Assembly (NCBI GenBank): GCA_033439265.1
Contig: JAVTVX010000001.1
Coordinates: 20,788,608 to 20,852,607, forward strand
Origin: Dillenia suffruticosa
Lineage: Eukaryota > Streptophyta > Magnoliopsida > Dilleniales > Dilleniaceae
Length of the DNA stretch: 64,000 nt
Direction of reading: 5' to 3'
Both the position numbers and the translations under genes were made by a program. The notes beneath the pieces are model-generated. The model made no database searches. It was not told where the DNA came from and was given only the letters and a program-made list of their open reading frames with translations. Below, in pieces: positions 1-12,006 of the stretch (its first letter is position 1; each line of letters begins with the position of its first letter).

Positions 1-133
1 CTTGATGTTATTTGATTACTTAATCTACCAAATTAGAAATATGGATGAAATGGAGAGCCTCAGAGAAAAGTGTGCAGCTGTCAGCTTTTTCCGTTCACAG
101 TTTACACAGTTAAATTCATGAAATTATTCTCAC

Positions 134-3100
134 CAAGCTCCCGTATTGATCATGAATGATGTTCCCTACAAGGCCTTTCATTCCTTTGATGATTTTCTTC
201 CTCTCCTGCACATGAGAAAGAAGGTTCATGAAACCACATGCCAATGACAAAGTGAGAATAGTGAGACTGATGTCGATACTAGATTAATCTCCAACCTTTG
301 CACTTCCATGCTTGACACAAAGGATCCCAACCTTAGATCCATCCTTTGTGCCAATCACTCTAACAAGGAGTGAACCTGACAGTTTTTGTATTACTTCTGC
401 AGCTGAAGTCTGTCAACAAATTGAAATGAACGAAGGCAAACTTAGTTGGCCAAGGTACACAAATCATTTAAAAAATTACTTCCGAAATAAAGAACAGAAG
501 AACCTCAAAAATACCCGATCTGCAATGCTAAAGAACTCCAACAATGCCCTGTGTAATATAGAGTGATCGACTATATCTTTCTCCAAAATGGGTTGAATGA
601 CAGAAGACATATACCGTACAACAGAAGCCCGCTGCAGCCCAAGTTTTGGAATTATATCAACTAATCTACAGAAACAGGACAGTGAAAAATTGCAATCAGA
701 CAAACTAACAGAGAACCTGATTCACAATGGCAATTAAACCCTCTTAGGAAGCTATATCAGATTACATGTCTTTTTTACAGCAACTGGCTAGACAAACGTT
801 TCAGAAGCAAAAAGACTTGAAAGGCTGACAGAAATTTCATTTTCACTTGGTATATATGCCATTTCTAAAATTGTGAAAGAGATATGATGGCTGCACATTG
901 TGGTGGCAAGCCCAAGGATTATTTTAGATGCCCAAAAGAAAAGGCTAACCGATAAAAATGGTGTGCCTAGGTGTAGCTACAGAAACTCAGTACTCCAGGG
1001 AAATTTGTAGTAGACCGACAGTATAAAGACAAAGAAAAGGACTACACCAACTTCTATAATAAAAGTGATGAAGAATATAAAATTTCTCAAGAATAGGGAG
1101 TATTGGTTTTCTCAGCTTGAACAGTAGTATTGGTTCTCTCAACTTGTGGTCAAAGCTCCAATACTTTTTGCAGTTCTGACTAAAAGTTGACAATGTGCCA
1201 GTAAGTGTCAAGTAACAAAGAAAGACATGGGAATTCCTAGCAAGAAAAAATGAATTGCCAACTTCATACCTGCTTTCTTTCATTGAGACCAAGTCCTTAA
1301 ATAACTGAAGCTCTGTTGAATATAGTTCAATCAACAACTTCCCCTTCTGACTAGCATTTCCCAGTTGGTATACATGTTCAATGACTGCCAAATGGTAAAT
1401 GATACAAGATATGATTTAAGAGTTGCAACTTGTGACCCAAAGGAGAGATTATTAAACTCTATTTCATCAGTTGCCTATAGCTTATCAAAAATATGAAATG
1501 TATCTATGTATGTATACACACGCACACTGACTATCAAATATAATAAGATCTTTTAATTGGTAATAATTCAAAAACCATGTATACAGCCCAAAGATCTTGT
1601 TGTAACATAACTTTCGCAATGTTCATGATGACCAATCTCGCAATCAACTTACTACAGATAAATCCGCATCAATCAAACATGACCTCAGAATTTCCATGAT
1701 AATCCCCAGAACATGCTTGCATTTTGCTTATTCAAATAGACTGCATTAATCAAAGAGGATTCAAGCATCTCTCAACCAGGCAACTCAACCGAGTCATGCT
1801 GAGTTAGGATTTACCGTCAAACCCCAGGAAAGATTTCCCCCTCTTAAAACAGCTCGTCAGATAGGCTTCCATATAATGACCCATCTAAAGTGATAGACAT
1901 AGCATAAATCATAATTCACACCAAGTTAATGACCACCATTCAATGTCTAAAGATTTCTCGCTCTACTCATCCTAAAGACAACAGTGAAATTGAGTTATAG
2001 CATCCATCAAGGCCGATTTCCAAATCCAAAATGAGCCAATGCTCCAAATCATGTTCATCTGTCCTTCCATCAAAGGGCAGAGGCAAGGGGGTGAGGGGGC
2101 AATTGCCCCCTGACTTTTTGAAAATTTCATAAGCCCGCCCCTTAATTTCTTAAAATTGCCCCTCTAAATTAAAGATAGTATTAATTTTGCCTCTCCCCTC
2201 TCATAAATAACTATAAATAATTTCTAACTCCCATTATTTTTATTTTTTTGTTAATATAATTTTGGTAACACAATAGTCATGTAATATTCATTATTATGTT
2301 AACATGATATTCACTATATAATGGGACAATATTGAGAGCGTATTTATTGGATATAATACAGCATATTGACCACAACATATTGACCACTACTAGGGTTAGA
2401 AACCTGGTTAAATAAATCCAGTTTTCTACATCTATTACATACTAAATAGTTACAATATTTCTCAATTTTTCTCTAGTTTCTTCATTTTTAAACAATGCTT
2501 TCATTTTTTAAAATTCAAATCCTAATAGATATATAATTATTTGGGCTATAGCCTAATCTATTTCTTGCAACTTATGCAAGATTATGACTCTTGTCTAATC
2601 TATTTCTTGAAACAATGGTCTCACCTTTTATATTTACCATTTCTAATTGATTAAAAAAAAAGAATTAGACAAAAAATTCTTAATATATAATCTATTTTGA
2701 ACTTTAATTTTTCCCTAATCTTTTTCTTTAATTTTGACTCTTGCCAATTTGTTGAATGACATATATCTAATCCAATTTCCTAACCAAAAGAAAAAAAGAA
2801 TTAGACATGGTATCACCTTTTCTCTTTCTTATCTAATCTATTTCTTGGACAATGGTCTCACTTTTTAAAAATTTAAATCCTAATAAATATCTAATTATTG
2901 CGATATACTTTTTATGTTTCCAATAAGATACACAATTTTAAATTTTTAAAACCTTTATCACTTCTCTATTTTATCTTCTAACAAATTTCTTTCTTTTTCT
3001 TTGAAAAAAACTAAAATAAAAAGTTTTCAATTGAAGCAAATGAAAATTTCTATTTTCCAAGTTTTCAATTTTAATATTTTACATTTTCAATAATTATATT

Positions 3101-4913
3101 TTTTATATTTACTATATTTTTCATTTATATATATATGAATTCATATACTTATAAATCTACATATATTTATACTTTGCCCACTGTGAATTTAAATCCTCGC
3201 TCCGTCACTACTCCCATCTCCTTACTAACAAACTGATTTGAAGGACTTATGCTACCCTCTTACAGAAGAATGAAAATTTGCTCCAATACTTGTAAAGAAG
3301 ACAGAGTGCCAAAATATTGACGACGTACCCATGGAGCCAACCTTACTACGAAGAAGGCGAGCAACATGCCCATGGAGGGAGGAGATAAAATCCACCAATT
3401 GCGTTTTGGAGGCTGCAGAGGCAATGAAAATGAGCTCAAGATTTATAAAAAGGAACATCTGTAAACCAATAAGAACATTGAAATTTTATGTTTGAGACAT
3501 TCATCCAGGTTGAAACTTACCGGTATCTAACATTTTCTTCACCAAATGAATAGCATAGGTGTTGTTTGCAAGCATAAGGAAATGTGGATAAAGCTCTTCA
3601 TACACAGCATTCCTTTCGGCTTGTGAAGCATGCTTAACACAAGTCTGTAACCAAAAGCCAAAAAAAAAAAGTCATTAGTGTTGCAAAGAACAAAGTATCA
3701 CTCGTTAAGAAAACATAACAACCTAAACAGTGAGCCTTGCAAATGTTACCTGCAGAACACGAGAAGAAACATGGGACCCTGCAATTTCCGGAATCTTCCC
3801 TTTCATCTTCTGCAGAGCTTCACTTACCAACCTAATAAAGCATAATGTACATATATTCATAAACCAAAGACCCAAAAAATAAAAAAATAAAAAAAAAACC
3901 GTGGACACACACAAAGAAGCAACACATTGTAAAACTTAGAATTGAGTTACATACTTGGATCTTTCTTCATTGGCAATATTATGGCACCTCATCTTTTCCC
4001 ACAACTTTCCCAGTTCCTATTTGAAGAAAGAGCATTTCATTAAGGAAAAACAATGATCAATCGCATATAAAAACATGTGACACGTCTTGGGGTGAAGAAA
4101 GCAAGACAGGGGCAGCTATGCTCCCTGAGATCTTAAGGAAAAAAAAAATTATATGTATAATTTAAAAAAATATAATCTCAAACATGGTCTGTCCCTCTAC
4201 AAGTTATAACCTCCGCCTTCCAAAATCATAATCCCACATGTATATTGAAAATCGGTCCCCTGATATAATTTCTAGTTTCTCCCCTGAACTTATGTTGCCA
4301 AACAATGTAAATTAGATCTACATCCGCGCAAAGTACTAGAATTACTTTCTTTCTAATAATAATGTCAGCATCCAACTCAAGCTCCAATTGTCAAAATAGA
4401 CATTCAAAGGGACACCAACCAAAAAATGAACATATATACATGTATAATTTTTTTTCATATTTCTTGGTAAAAAACCTTAAAATTCCAACTCTAAAAACCA
4501 AATTCTTTTCTTACTTGTTCAAGAGTGTAATGTCGCTTCCTCTTCTTCTTCCTATCCTCGGCCAATTCCTGAAATGAAAATAATAATAATTCGATAATAA
4601 TCTTTAATTAAAATCAAATTTTGGGGCAAAAGAGAAATCCGGAGTTAGAGATAAAAAAATTTACCTTGGCCTGAAGTCGACCTTCGCGCTTAGTTTTCGG
4701 TTTCTTCAACGTTTTGGCAGCTTCGGATTTCTTCCAATTCGAACTTTTTAAGGGCTTAGGTTTGTTTGCCTTGAATGGTTTCTTCGGATCTTTCGTTGTT
4801 GGTGGAGGAGTCTTGGGCTTCTTCGGAATCTTGTTGTCCGCTTCATTGTTGTTGGGACCTAATGATCGCTTTCGTTTCTTCGATTCCTTGCTCTCTTTGT
4901 TCTTCGCAGCCAT
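134..4913 (-). CDS. PUM24: PUM24-like (PUF6/Penguin-type) Pumilio protein, 5' part, continues beyond the left edge
   Basis: Nucleolar Pumilio-repeat protein of the PUF6/Penguin class; the plant PUM24 family acts in pre-rRNA processing (family knowledge). Exons read on the minus strand: 4665-4913, 4515-4568, 3955-4016, 3750-3831, 3521-3644, 3329-3412, 1270-1384, 515-665, 296-409, 134-205. Every junction keeps phase; 369 codons are present and the last donor at 133 is phase 0, so the C-terminal part lies outside the window. The first 80 residues are a Lys/Pro-rich basic tail typical of nucleolar proteins. Then come KRKRHYTLEQ, LWEKMRCHNIA, a run ending GSHVSSRVLQ, and Pumilio-like repeats (NNTYAIHLVKKML, YSTELQLFKDLVSMKES, VVRYMSSVIQPILEK, GILCVKHGSAKERKKIIKGM). 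Expected family length is about 600-650 residues (from memory). The 1.94-kb intron 1385-3328 carries transposon sequence but both its splice sites are intact. Start chosen at 4913, the first ATG after the GA-rich leader. Confidence 0.93.
2078..3210. mobile_element. hAT-like MITE relic inside a PUM24 intron
   Basis: The left end begins CAGAGGC and is followed by the 16-bp palindrome GGGGGCAATTGCCCCC with AT-rich filler after it. The right end reads CTCCGTCACTA, resembling the inverse of CAGTGGCGGAG found at the intact element at 21775-21980. I see no convincing 8-bp target duplication, so the ends are approximate and the insertion is probably old. It lies wholly within intron 1385-3328. Confidence 0.5.
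4096..4235. mobile_element. Short relic of the same MITE family in another PUM24 intron
   Basis: The stretch has GGGGCAGCTATGCTCCCTGA, an A/T-rich middle, then GTCTGTCCCTC and CCTCCGCCTT. This is the same order of a G-run/C-run palindrome, AT filler and an inverted GGCGGAGG end seen in the other copies. No clear target duplication is visible. It lies inside intron 4017-4514. Confidence 0.4.
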
Positions 4914-5239
4914 TAGGGAACAAAGTACTCTCTCTCTCTCTCCCTCCCTCCCTCCCTCCCTCCCTCCCTCTCTCTCTCACAACACACACACAGACACACC
5001 TTGTTTCGGAATATGGACGTTGATTTTGTTTCGAGGGGTTTTAGAGGGTTTTGTAGGGATTGGGATCCTTTAATCGCGAGTGCTTTCGGAACTGATCACT
5101 GTGTGGTATTGAACCGGTTTTTAGCGTCAATCGGATTAACTCAATCCGGTCGAACCAGAACTGAGCCAGGTCCGGATCCAGAATTTAGCTGGGCCCTGGT
5201 TCTAGATGTACACCGGCCCAATAGGAGCATAATGTAGCC
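4914..5239 (-). promoter_or_regulatory. PUM24 promoter and GA-rich leader
   Basis: On the gene strand the leader is a long (GA)/(GGGA) tract (complement of 4929-4978). Further upstream are TGGGCC (5190-5195) and GGCCCA (5215-5220), i.e. site II-type elements. Such elements are known in plant promoters of ribosome-biogenesis and ribosomal protein genes, which fits the product. The transcription start is not determined. Confidence 0.5.
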
Positions 5240-7940
5240 ACCCAATCTAGTAAGAGGAAAAATAGAACCGTTATGTGTTGTCGCGACTCAAAAGAACGAA
5301 AAATAAAGTACGTGAAAAACAAAGGTGCTGTGATTTGGGTTTGTAATGAAAGGCAATGGAGATGCGGTATGTGATTAGAATTGGTAAAATAGTGGTAGTA
5401 GAGAAAGATATAGAGAGAGAAACAGGTAGAGAGATAGAGATTAGTGTTAGAGAGACCAATAAATTTCAATTCAAATGGTACCTTCTCCCTCCTCCATATA
5501 ATATGTTCGAGTTCGAGCTCCCGTATATGCACCAAAAAAAGAGAGCAACAAAGGGAAGAAAGTATCAACACTTGTTAGCGTAGGTGTGATGGGTATTTTC
5601 GTCGTTTAACCAAATTGGGAGTTTGACTCTCTCTGAGTATGGAAAAAACAATGTTAGGACACCTACCCTCACAAAATAGGTACTGTAACAATCGATTTAG
5701 ATTAATTGAGATAAAATTTTGCATATTAGGTGATAATCAAATTATGGTATAAAAAAAATGAGAGTAAAAATAGAGAGAGAGAATCAACTATCAAATTCCA
5801 TAGATTTTTTTTCTTCTTTACACCAATCTATATATTATTGCTTATCGACCAATTAAACAATTTAACTATTTTTTATTAATTTATTTCCACTACTAATTAC
5901 ACTAACCGAGACCAACTAAATAACCTAATTGTTACATTCAAATTTAGTTCACATCGATACAAATAACTCACAAATGACATTGTTGTTCGATGGTAATAGC
6001 TGAACACAATTGCGCACTCCATTGTACAGATAGGCATAGTTTAGTGATTCGTGTATTTTGTTTTAGAAAAATAAGTTTAAGTTTTAGTAATATTATATTA
6101 TGGTATTATTTGATTAGAGGAAAAAACTCGAACCTCTTATCTATTAGTTAAAAAAATAAACCATCAATAGTTATAAAAGTGAAAGGATAATTAAAATAAT
6201 TACAAAATAAATAGTAAGGCTTAACTAATAATTAAAGTGGGACTTCTTTTTTTTATTATTCAGGTAAATACCCCTATATATTTTCAGTATCAACTGTGAT
6301 CGATATGATATGTCAATTTATTAGCATGTATTCTCGCTATTTTGTTAAAACAAAATTTAATAAAACTTTGAAAATAGATAAGTGTTTCACGAACGTGAAT
6401 ATAGTAATTTTATTTTATAGAAAGAGAATTATGAAGTTAATTATTTAGATAGGGCCCTATCATCCTTATTCAAACGTCTCTCTTTCCTCCGGTCACGACA
6501 AGACTCCTAAACTACTCAACCTAGTCCTCTACCTTAAATTTGTTGCTATCATGGAGGACAACCTTGGAACAATATGTTACTATTGAGTTACAGAGATATT
6601 CTTGACCCATTGACGTCTTGATTGAGTCGTGCGTCTGATTCATTTGAAGGAAAGTAACTCTCGTATATATGATTAATCATATTAAATTTAATTTGAATCA
6701 AATTAAATTTTAAAAAATATAAAAATATAAATATTTAATTACTGAACTAATTATGAGTCGATATAAATAAATAAAAAGTTGATCGTGATCACGTGAAGAA
6801 GGAATGATATGAACATAAGTAGTATCATTTTTATAAAATTTTAATTTATAATTGTGATTTTATAAAGCAAACTTGCACTTCTGGGGTCTCGATTTCACGA
6901 ACCGTATGTTTCTTGGACTGATCCTCAGTGGTCTCTTCCCTCGTTTTATTCTCACCATGATCGAGCACATGGTGGCAGTAGGTTAGGTGTGTCGCTGTCC
7001 TTTCTTCTGTGGCTGACGCGACGTCGCACCAGAGGCACAGGCACTTGACGCTTCTCATTCATTGGATCTCTTCCGTGGGACCATCTTATCCTTAATTTTT
7101 TTTCATATAATAAAATGACAAAACTGCCATTTACCATTCTCGTGCCCCCGATGCCGAATATATTTTAATTAACATCACGTCCCAAATTCAAAATTAATTT
7201 TAAAAGAAAACCTACATAAGGGATTTAAGGATGTTTTACAATTTTGAAGAGCGGATTTTTTCGGAATGGACAAAGGATCTTCCCGAGGCACGTGTGAACA
7301 CACGAGTGATTACCTTGAATTTTGATCGTAATTGGTATTAAAAATAATTGAATATAAATTTGACAGTGATTCTAGTTTTGACTTTGACTTTAATATCATA
7401 TTAAAAATAATTTAAATATGATATTTAATGTATATTTGACCAATGCCATTACGATTCTTTTTTTTTTTAAATCAAACGTAATAAAATGTGCTGCACTTTA
7501 GATTTCTTCTTAGAAAATCCTTTTTTGTATTTCTTTATCTCCCATAGACTATCACTCATATAACTCGTGAGCCATGAGATTACTAGATAGCCATCCGCAA
7601 GACCAAGGGCACACGTTGGTGAGGCCATTTTTTTCCACCACGCTTAAAAGTCACACAGTGTTCAGAATTTCTTAATATATAGATGACATGAATTGTTTGT
7701 CTTTTGTTTTCTGGGTAAATATCGCAATTTCATGATCTTAGAGAAATGGGTGTTATCTCAAAAAATCACGCTCAAGAGATGAGAAGTGCATGCAAAATCA
7801 GCACCGATCACGATACATAAAAACAAAAGAAATGATATCAGTTGAATTATAATTTATTAATATAATAATAATAATAATAATTTTTTGGTTACAAATGAGA
7901 GTGGAAATAATTAGTCTCTAAAAAAAGCTATATCCCGAAA
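5240..7940. other. AT-rich spacer, no gene seen
   Basis: Open frames here are short and show no recognisable domain or codon pattern. The segment holds poly-A/T runs and copies of an AT-rich dispersed repeat, for example near 6110-6180 and 6680-6760. Confidence 0.6.
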
Positions 7941-7947
7941 TTGCGCA

Positions 7948-8193
7948 TTAAAATATGATACACCTCATTAGGAGGAGAGTAAAACTCATTAAGATAAGAG
8001 AAAGTGATGATCCTAATTTGACAAGAATATTTGCACAAGTATGACTCTCGCAGGGAACAAAAGGCACCTTGTATACTAGAATATGGTGAATGAGCTGTTG
8101 GTATTTTTTGAAAATATGAAAGTTTATATGAGAAAGACCTATCTTGAAGGAGACGACCGACATGATCCCTACGGAATTGATCTCAAAAATCAC
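7948..8193 (-). mobile_element. Possible LINE RNase H fragment
   Basis: The minus-strand frame reads SHINFHIFKKYQQLIHHIL, then CESHTCANILVKLGSSLS. This resembles the C-terminal RNase H domain of plant L1-type elements, whose usual form is HxxREGNxCADxLAKLGSS. The Arg/Glu and Asp of that motif are altered, so it is decayed. No reverse-transcriptase sequence is visible beside it. Confidence 0.45.
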
Positions 8194-8199
8194 CGGGAA

Positions 8200-11100
8200 G
8201 AACCGAGCACGAAGTAGAAATAAAATTCCCTCTTGAACTACACATAGCTCCGCAACAAAGGAATCTGCTACCCCAACATCTATCGTAACGCCATGAAACT
8301 AAAAATCAGACTCTTTATGATCACGTAATAATAATAATAATAATAATAATAACAGTAGTAGAAGAAGAAGAGTTGTTAGCTTTTATTGGGGCGTGGATTT
8401 CCATTTTTGCAGGATAGGTCCCTAATAAATGTGAAATTCTACAAGTCAATGTAGTATAATAAATACTTTACTATTTCTTTACCTTCTGGTTGGGCTGTTC
8501 TAAATAAGTAGGTAGGACCTCTTTATTGGTAGATACCCTTGTGAAGGGTTTGGTTACAGACAAATGAGGGTCAAAAATGCAATTCTAAAATTTCAAATCG
8601 TTGATTTCTAATTGATAAATTCAGCGAATCTTTTTGCAGAGCACTGAATGCTATGGAAATGCTTGCTTCTAGAAAACATCTGCAAGAAAAATAAAATAGT
8701 TCCATGAATAAAGTCAAATAATAACAATTATTCAAAATTTTCATTAGAAAAAGAAAAAAAATATAATAATCAAAGTGTGGATAAATAATAAGATGTTATT
8801 TTTGAATTAGTTTACTAAGTAGAAAAAGAAAAAAGGGTCGCAAAATCTTCGGTTATAAGTTGATCATATAAACCATTATATAAAATTTGATTAATTTATA
8901 TATCAAACGTTATGATTTCTTTTAGAATATTCTAATAAAATTTTAAAAAATTTTAAAATTAGATAATTTTAAATTAATCAAAATATATTTTTTAATTATA
9001 AAATACATACATGTATGCGTGTGTGCTAAAGTCATAAATAATAATATCAACGGTCAATTGACCTAGTAAAATAAGGTATTATCTCTTTTAATCAATGTTA
9101 CGAATTTGATTCACAATTTGAATATGAAACAGATTACGTTCGGAAAATAACTCTTTTAAATGGATTACTATAAATTTCAGACCGAATTAGTCGAAATATA
9201 ATTTTGAATACCAGTCGGTATAGTAGATAAAAAAAAAATCATAAACAATAATATTACTTGATAAAATAATATATACGGAAACAATGAATAGACTTTTATC
9301 TCACTAATTGAATTTACTATACAAATTTTTTTTATGTTGTTATATTTTTTTTATCATATATTTATTTATATAATTTTTTTATATGATAATAATAATTATA
9401 CTTTTATTTCATTAAATCAGGTCGATGGTATGAATATTTTTATGTTGTGTTTTTATTTTATATCATATTTTTTATTTATATTTAAATAATTATTATTATA
9501 TTTTTTCGGTATTTATCATCAAAAATAAAAAATTGCATCCGAAGAAAAAGCAAATTTTAAAGCAAGTATGCGGAGGTGACGTGCGACAGCAAAACATGTG
9601 CGGTCCCATCTACGTCAAATTATCGCGATATATTGATGTGGAAAAATTGAAGAAAGCGACACGTAATCGGGCGACGATGTGGTGGACGTAAGACCAGCAT
9701 ATTCAATTGGTTTGAATTTGGTGCTTCGATTCCGTAAAATAACTACGCATCTTCTGGGTTGACTTACCTACACCCGATCTCATTCCAGCTTTGCTCCACC
9801 CCCCCAATAAATAAGTCAATGGTCAAATACATTAAATTATACTAAAACAGCTTATATCAGTTATAAATCGAAACTTTTAAATTTGAGTAATTTTAATTTG
9901 ATCAAAATATATTTTAAATGAAGAAAAAATATTTAAAATTTACTTGGGTGGACGTAAAACTCAATTTATTTAATTTTTGATTTATATAATCCGTCTTATA
10001 TTTTGTTTGTTTAGTTAATTATATAATTTAGTCATCTAATACCTTTTAAATAAAGTCTCGAATTCGAATTTTATGTATTTTAAAAATAATTAACAGAAAA
10101 GTTTTACTCCCTAAAGGTATAATCTGACTCAAATTATATTTAATTTTTTTGTTTATAAAAAAAGATTTAATCAACTAAATAAATTCAGAAGTAACTTGTA
10201 GTTATTAGTTTAACACATAATTTGTTTAATTTAAGAATAACTTATAAGAAAATTTTTATATATAAAAGAAAATGATGAAAAAGTGATCAACGTATTGCTT
10301 TCTTTGGGTATTACCATGAAAAATAATATTCACCGTATCACTCTCTTTAGTAATTATAAAGAAATTTTCTATTAATCATGTCAGTATCCTTGGGCTTTAC
10401 TATGAACATTCCCATTCGCTGTAAAGAAATATATTAATTCGATTTATAATGACTATTTTTTAAATGAATCTGTTTCTAAATTTTTTATAATTTAAACATT
10501 CTAAATTTATTTCATAAGAGATTTTCATTAATAAAATTTAGATCGTAAAATGTGTGTTGTCCGATTGATGAATCATCTCCATAGAATAGTTTATTAAATG
10601 TATGGATACCAAGTTTTAAATTACTTCAGAGTTTCACTCAATTATTTAAAAATAAATACATACTTACTAGTCTATTTCCTTTTCTCTTTTCCATGGTTAA
10701 GTTTAAAACGCCTTTCAACTTGTCTAAATTCAATTTTTTCATTAAAATATTATTCATTGTCGATCACGGTCTTAATTAGTAAAGAATGATACTATTCTTT
10801 AAAATTTTTTTTAAGATAAATTATTAAGATAAAGATTCAAATACGTTATAGGATAAAAATGTGATATTATTTATCATTATTAATATATATATTTTTAAAT
10901 TTTTTTAAAAATATTTTGTTTATTTTTTATATATTTTAGTATTAAATATTATGATAATAAAATATTTAGAATATCTTAATTTCAATTGTAATATACATCA
11001 TAAAAAAATAATGAAAAGAAATATTGATCGAATCATTAAAATCTTAATTAAGCAGATATTTTTTAAATTACTATAATATCAGTAGATACCTCGTAAATAG

Positions 11101-11640
11101 ACCGATCTGAAACAAAAAAGGAAATAAATAATTATTGATTATGATATAATTAATAACTCGTCTATTATTTTATCTGTAGAGGTTTATGAATGTATCTGAT
11201 CAATTATATCTTGTCTTATTATTACCACCGTTTCATGTAAAACTTTCTCAATTCAATATATCACAATTTCAATAGGTAACTCTTTTTTTTTTTTTTTTTG
11301 AATTATTAGAGACAGCTTTTCCTAAATTAGTAAGTTCGCGAAAAAAGTTCATATTTACGGTCCCACAAATGCCATTACTTATTTGTTGTAAAATTACATT
11401 TATAACCTTGGATCTTCATTTAAAAAGATTTGTTTAAATACAACCGGACGCACCAAACAATACCTCCATCGAGCACTTTCGTCCCACAAGACGAAAGTAT
11501 AAGCAGGTTGACTTATCAACAAATTTTAACAAGTGCACTGAAATATCAAGGACAAATACCTTCGTTGGTCATTCACGTTGATAAGTAACCGAACTGATCA
11601 CTGATAAGTCGGTGGATATAGAAGACCCTGCAAAACGCAT
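8200..11640. other. AT-rich spacer upstream of the TOPLESS-related gene
   Basis: No gene is recognisable. The segment contains an (AAT)n tract at about 8326-8352, long A/T-only stretches around 8880-9000 and 9340-9500, and a SINE-like or dispersed-repeat fragment near 10020-10080. A less AT-rich island at 9570-9800 shows no coding sequence. Confidence 0.55.
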
Positions 11641-11739
11641 CAAAGAAAGCGAGAACCAGTCCTCTCTCTCTTCTTTATCTTTTGCTTCTCTCTCTCTCCT
11701 TCTCCTTCCTTCCGTGCAGCTTTCTCTTCAAACTCTTTC

Positions 11740-11796
11740 ATGTCTCTGAAAACCCTAGAACGCGGCCAAACAGGTACGACCGATTCCTCGCCGTGA
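11740..11796 (+). promoter_or_regulatory. Candidate 18-codon uORF in the TPR2 leader
   Basis: The leader of the TOPLESS-related gene contains ATGTCTCTG at 11740, which runs in frame to a TGA at 11794-11796. A leader intron is also possible, from GGTACGACC near 11772 to TTTCAG near 11943, which would disrupt this frame. The leader carries a telo-box-like AAACCCTAA at 11906-11914 and dense CT tracts around 11665-11700. Confidence 0.35.
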
Positions 11797-12006
11797 AGAA
11801 AAAGCTGTGCAGGTTTCTACCAAAACTGTCTTGTCTCGCGGTTTCCAGGTGCTTTTTGGTAATTTCCAATATCTGGTTTCTGCTTCTGGTTCCAATTTTC
11901 AGAAAAAACCCTAATCCTTAAAGCTTTCTGTTGTGGGGTTTCAGGTTGCTTTCGTGATTTCTGGAATAGTTGTTGGTGGGATTTGAAATTTCCGAGGAGA
12001 GAGAAA

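Noticed and set aside
4714..5073. Plus-strand frames over the first PUM24 exon with Ser/Pro-rich or Phe/Leu-rich translations
   Set aside because: These are antisense shadows of the Lys-rich PUM24 N-terminus and the CT-rich leader.
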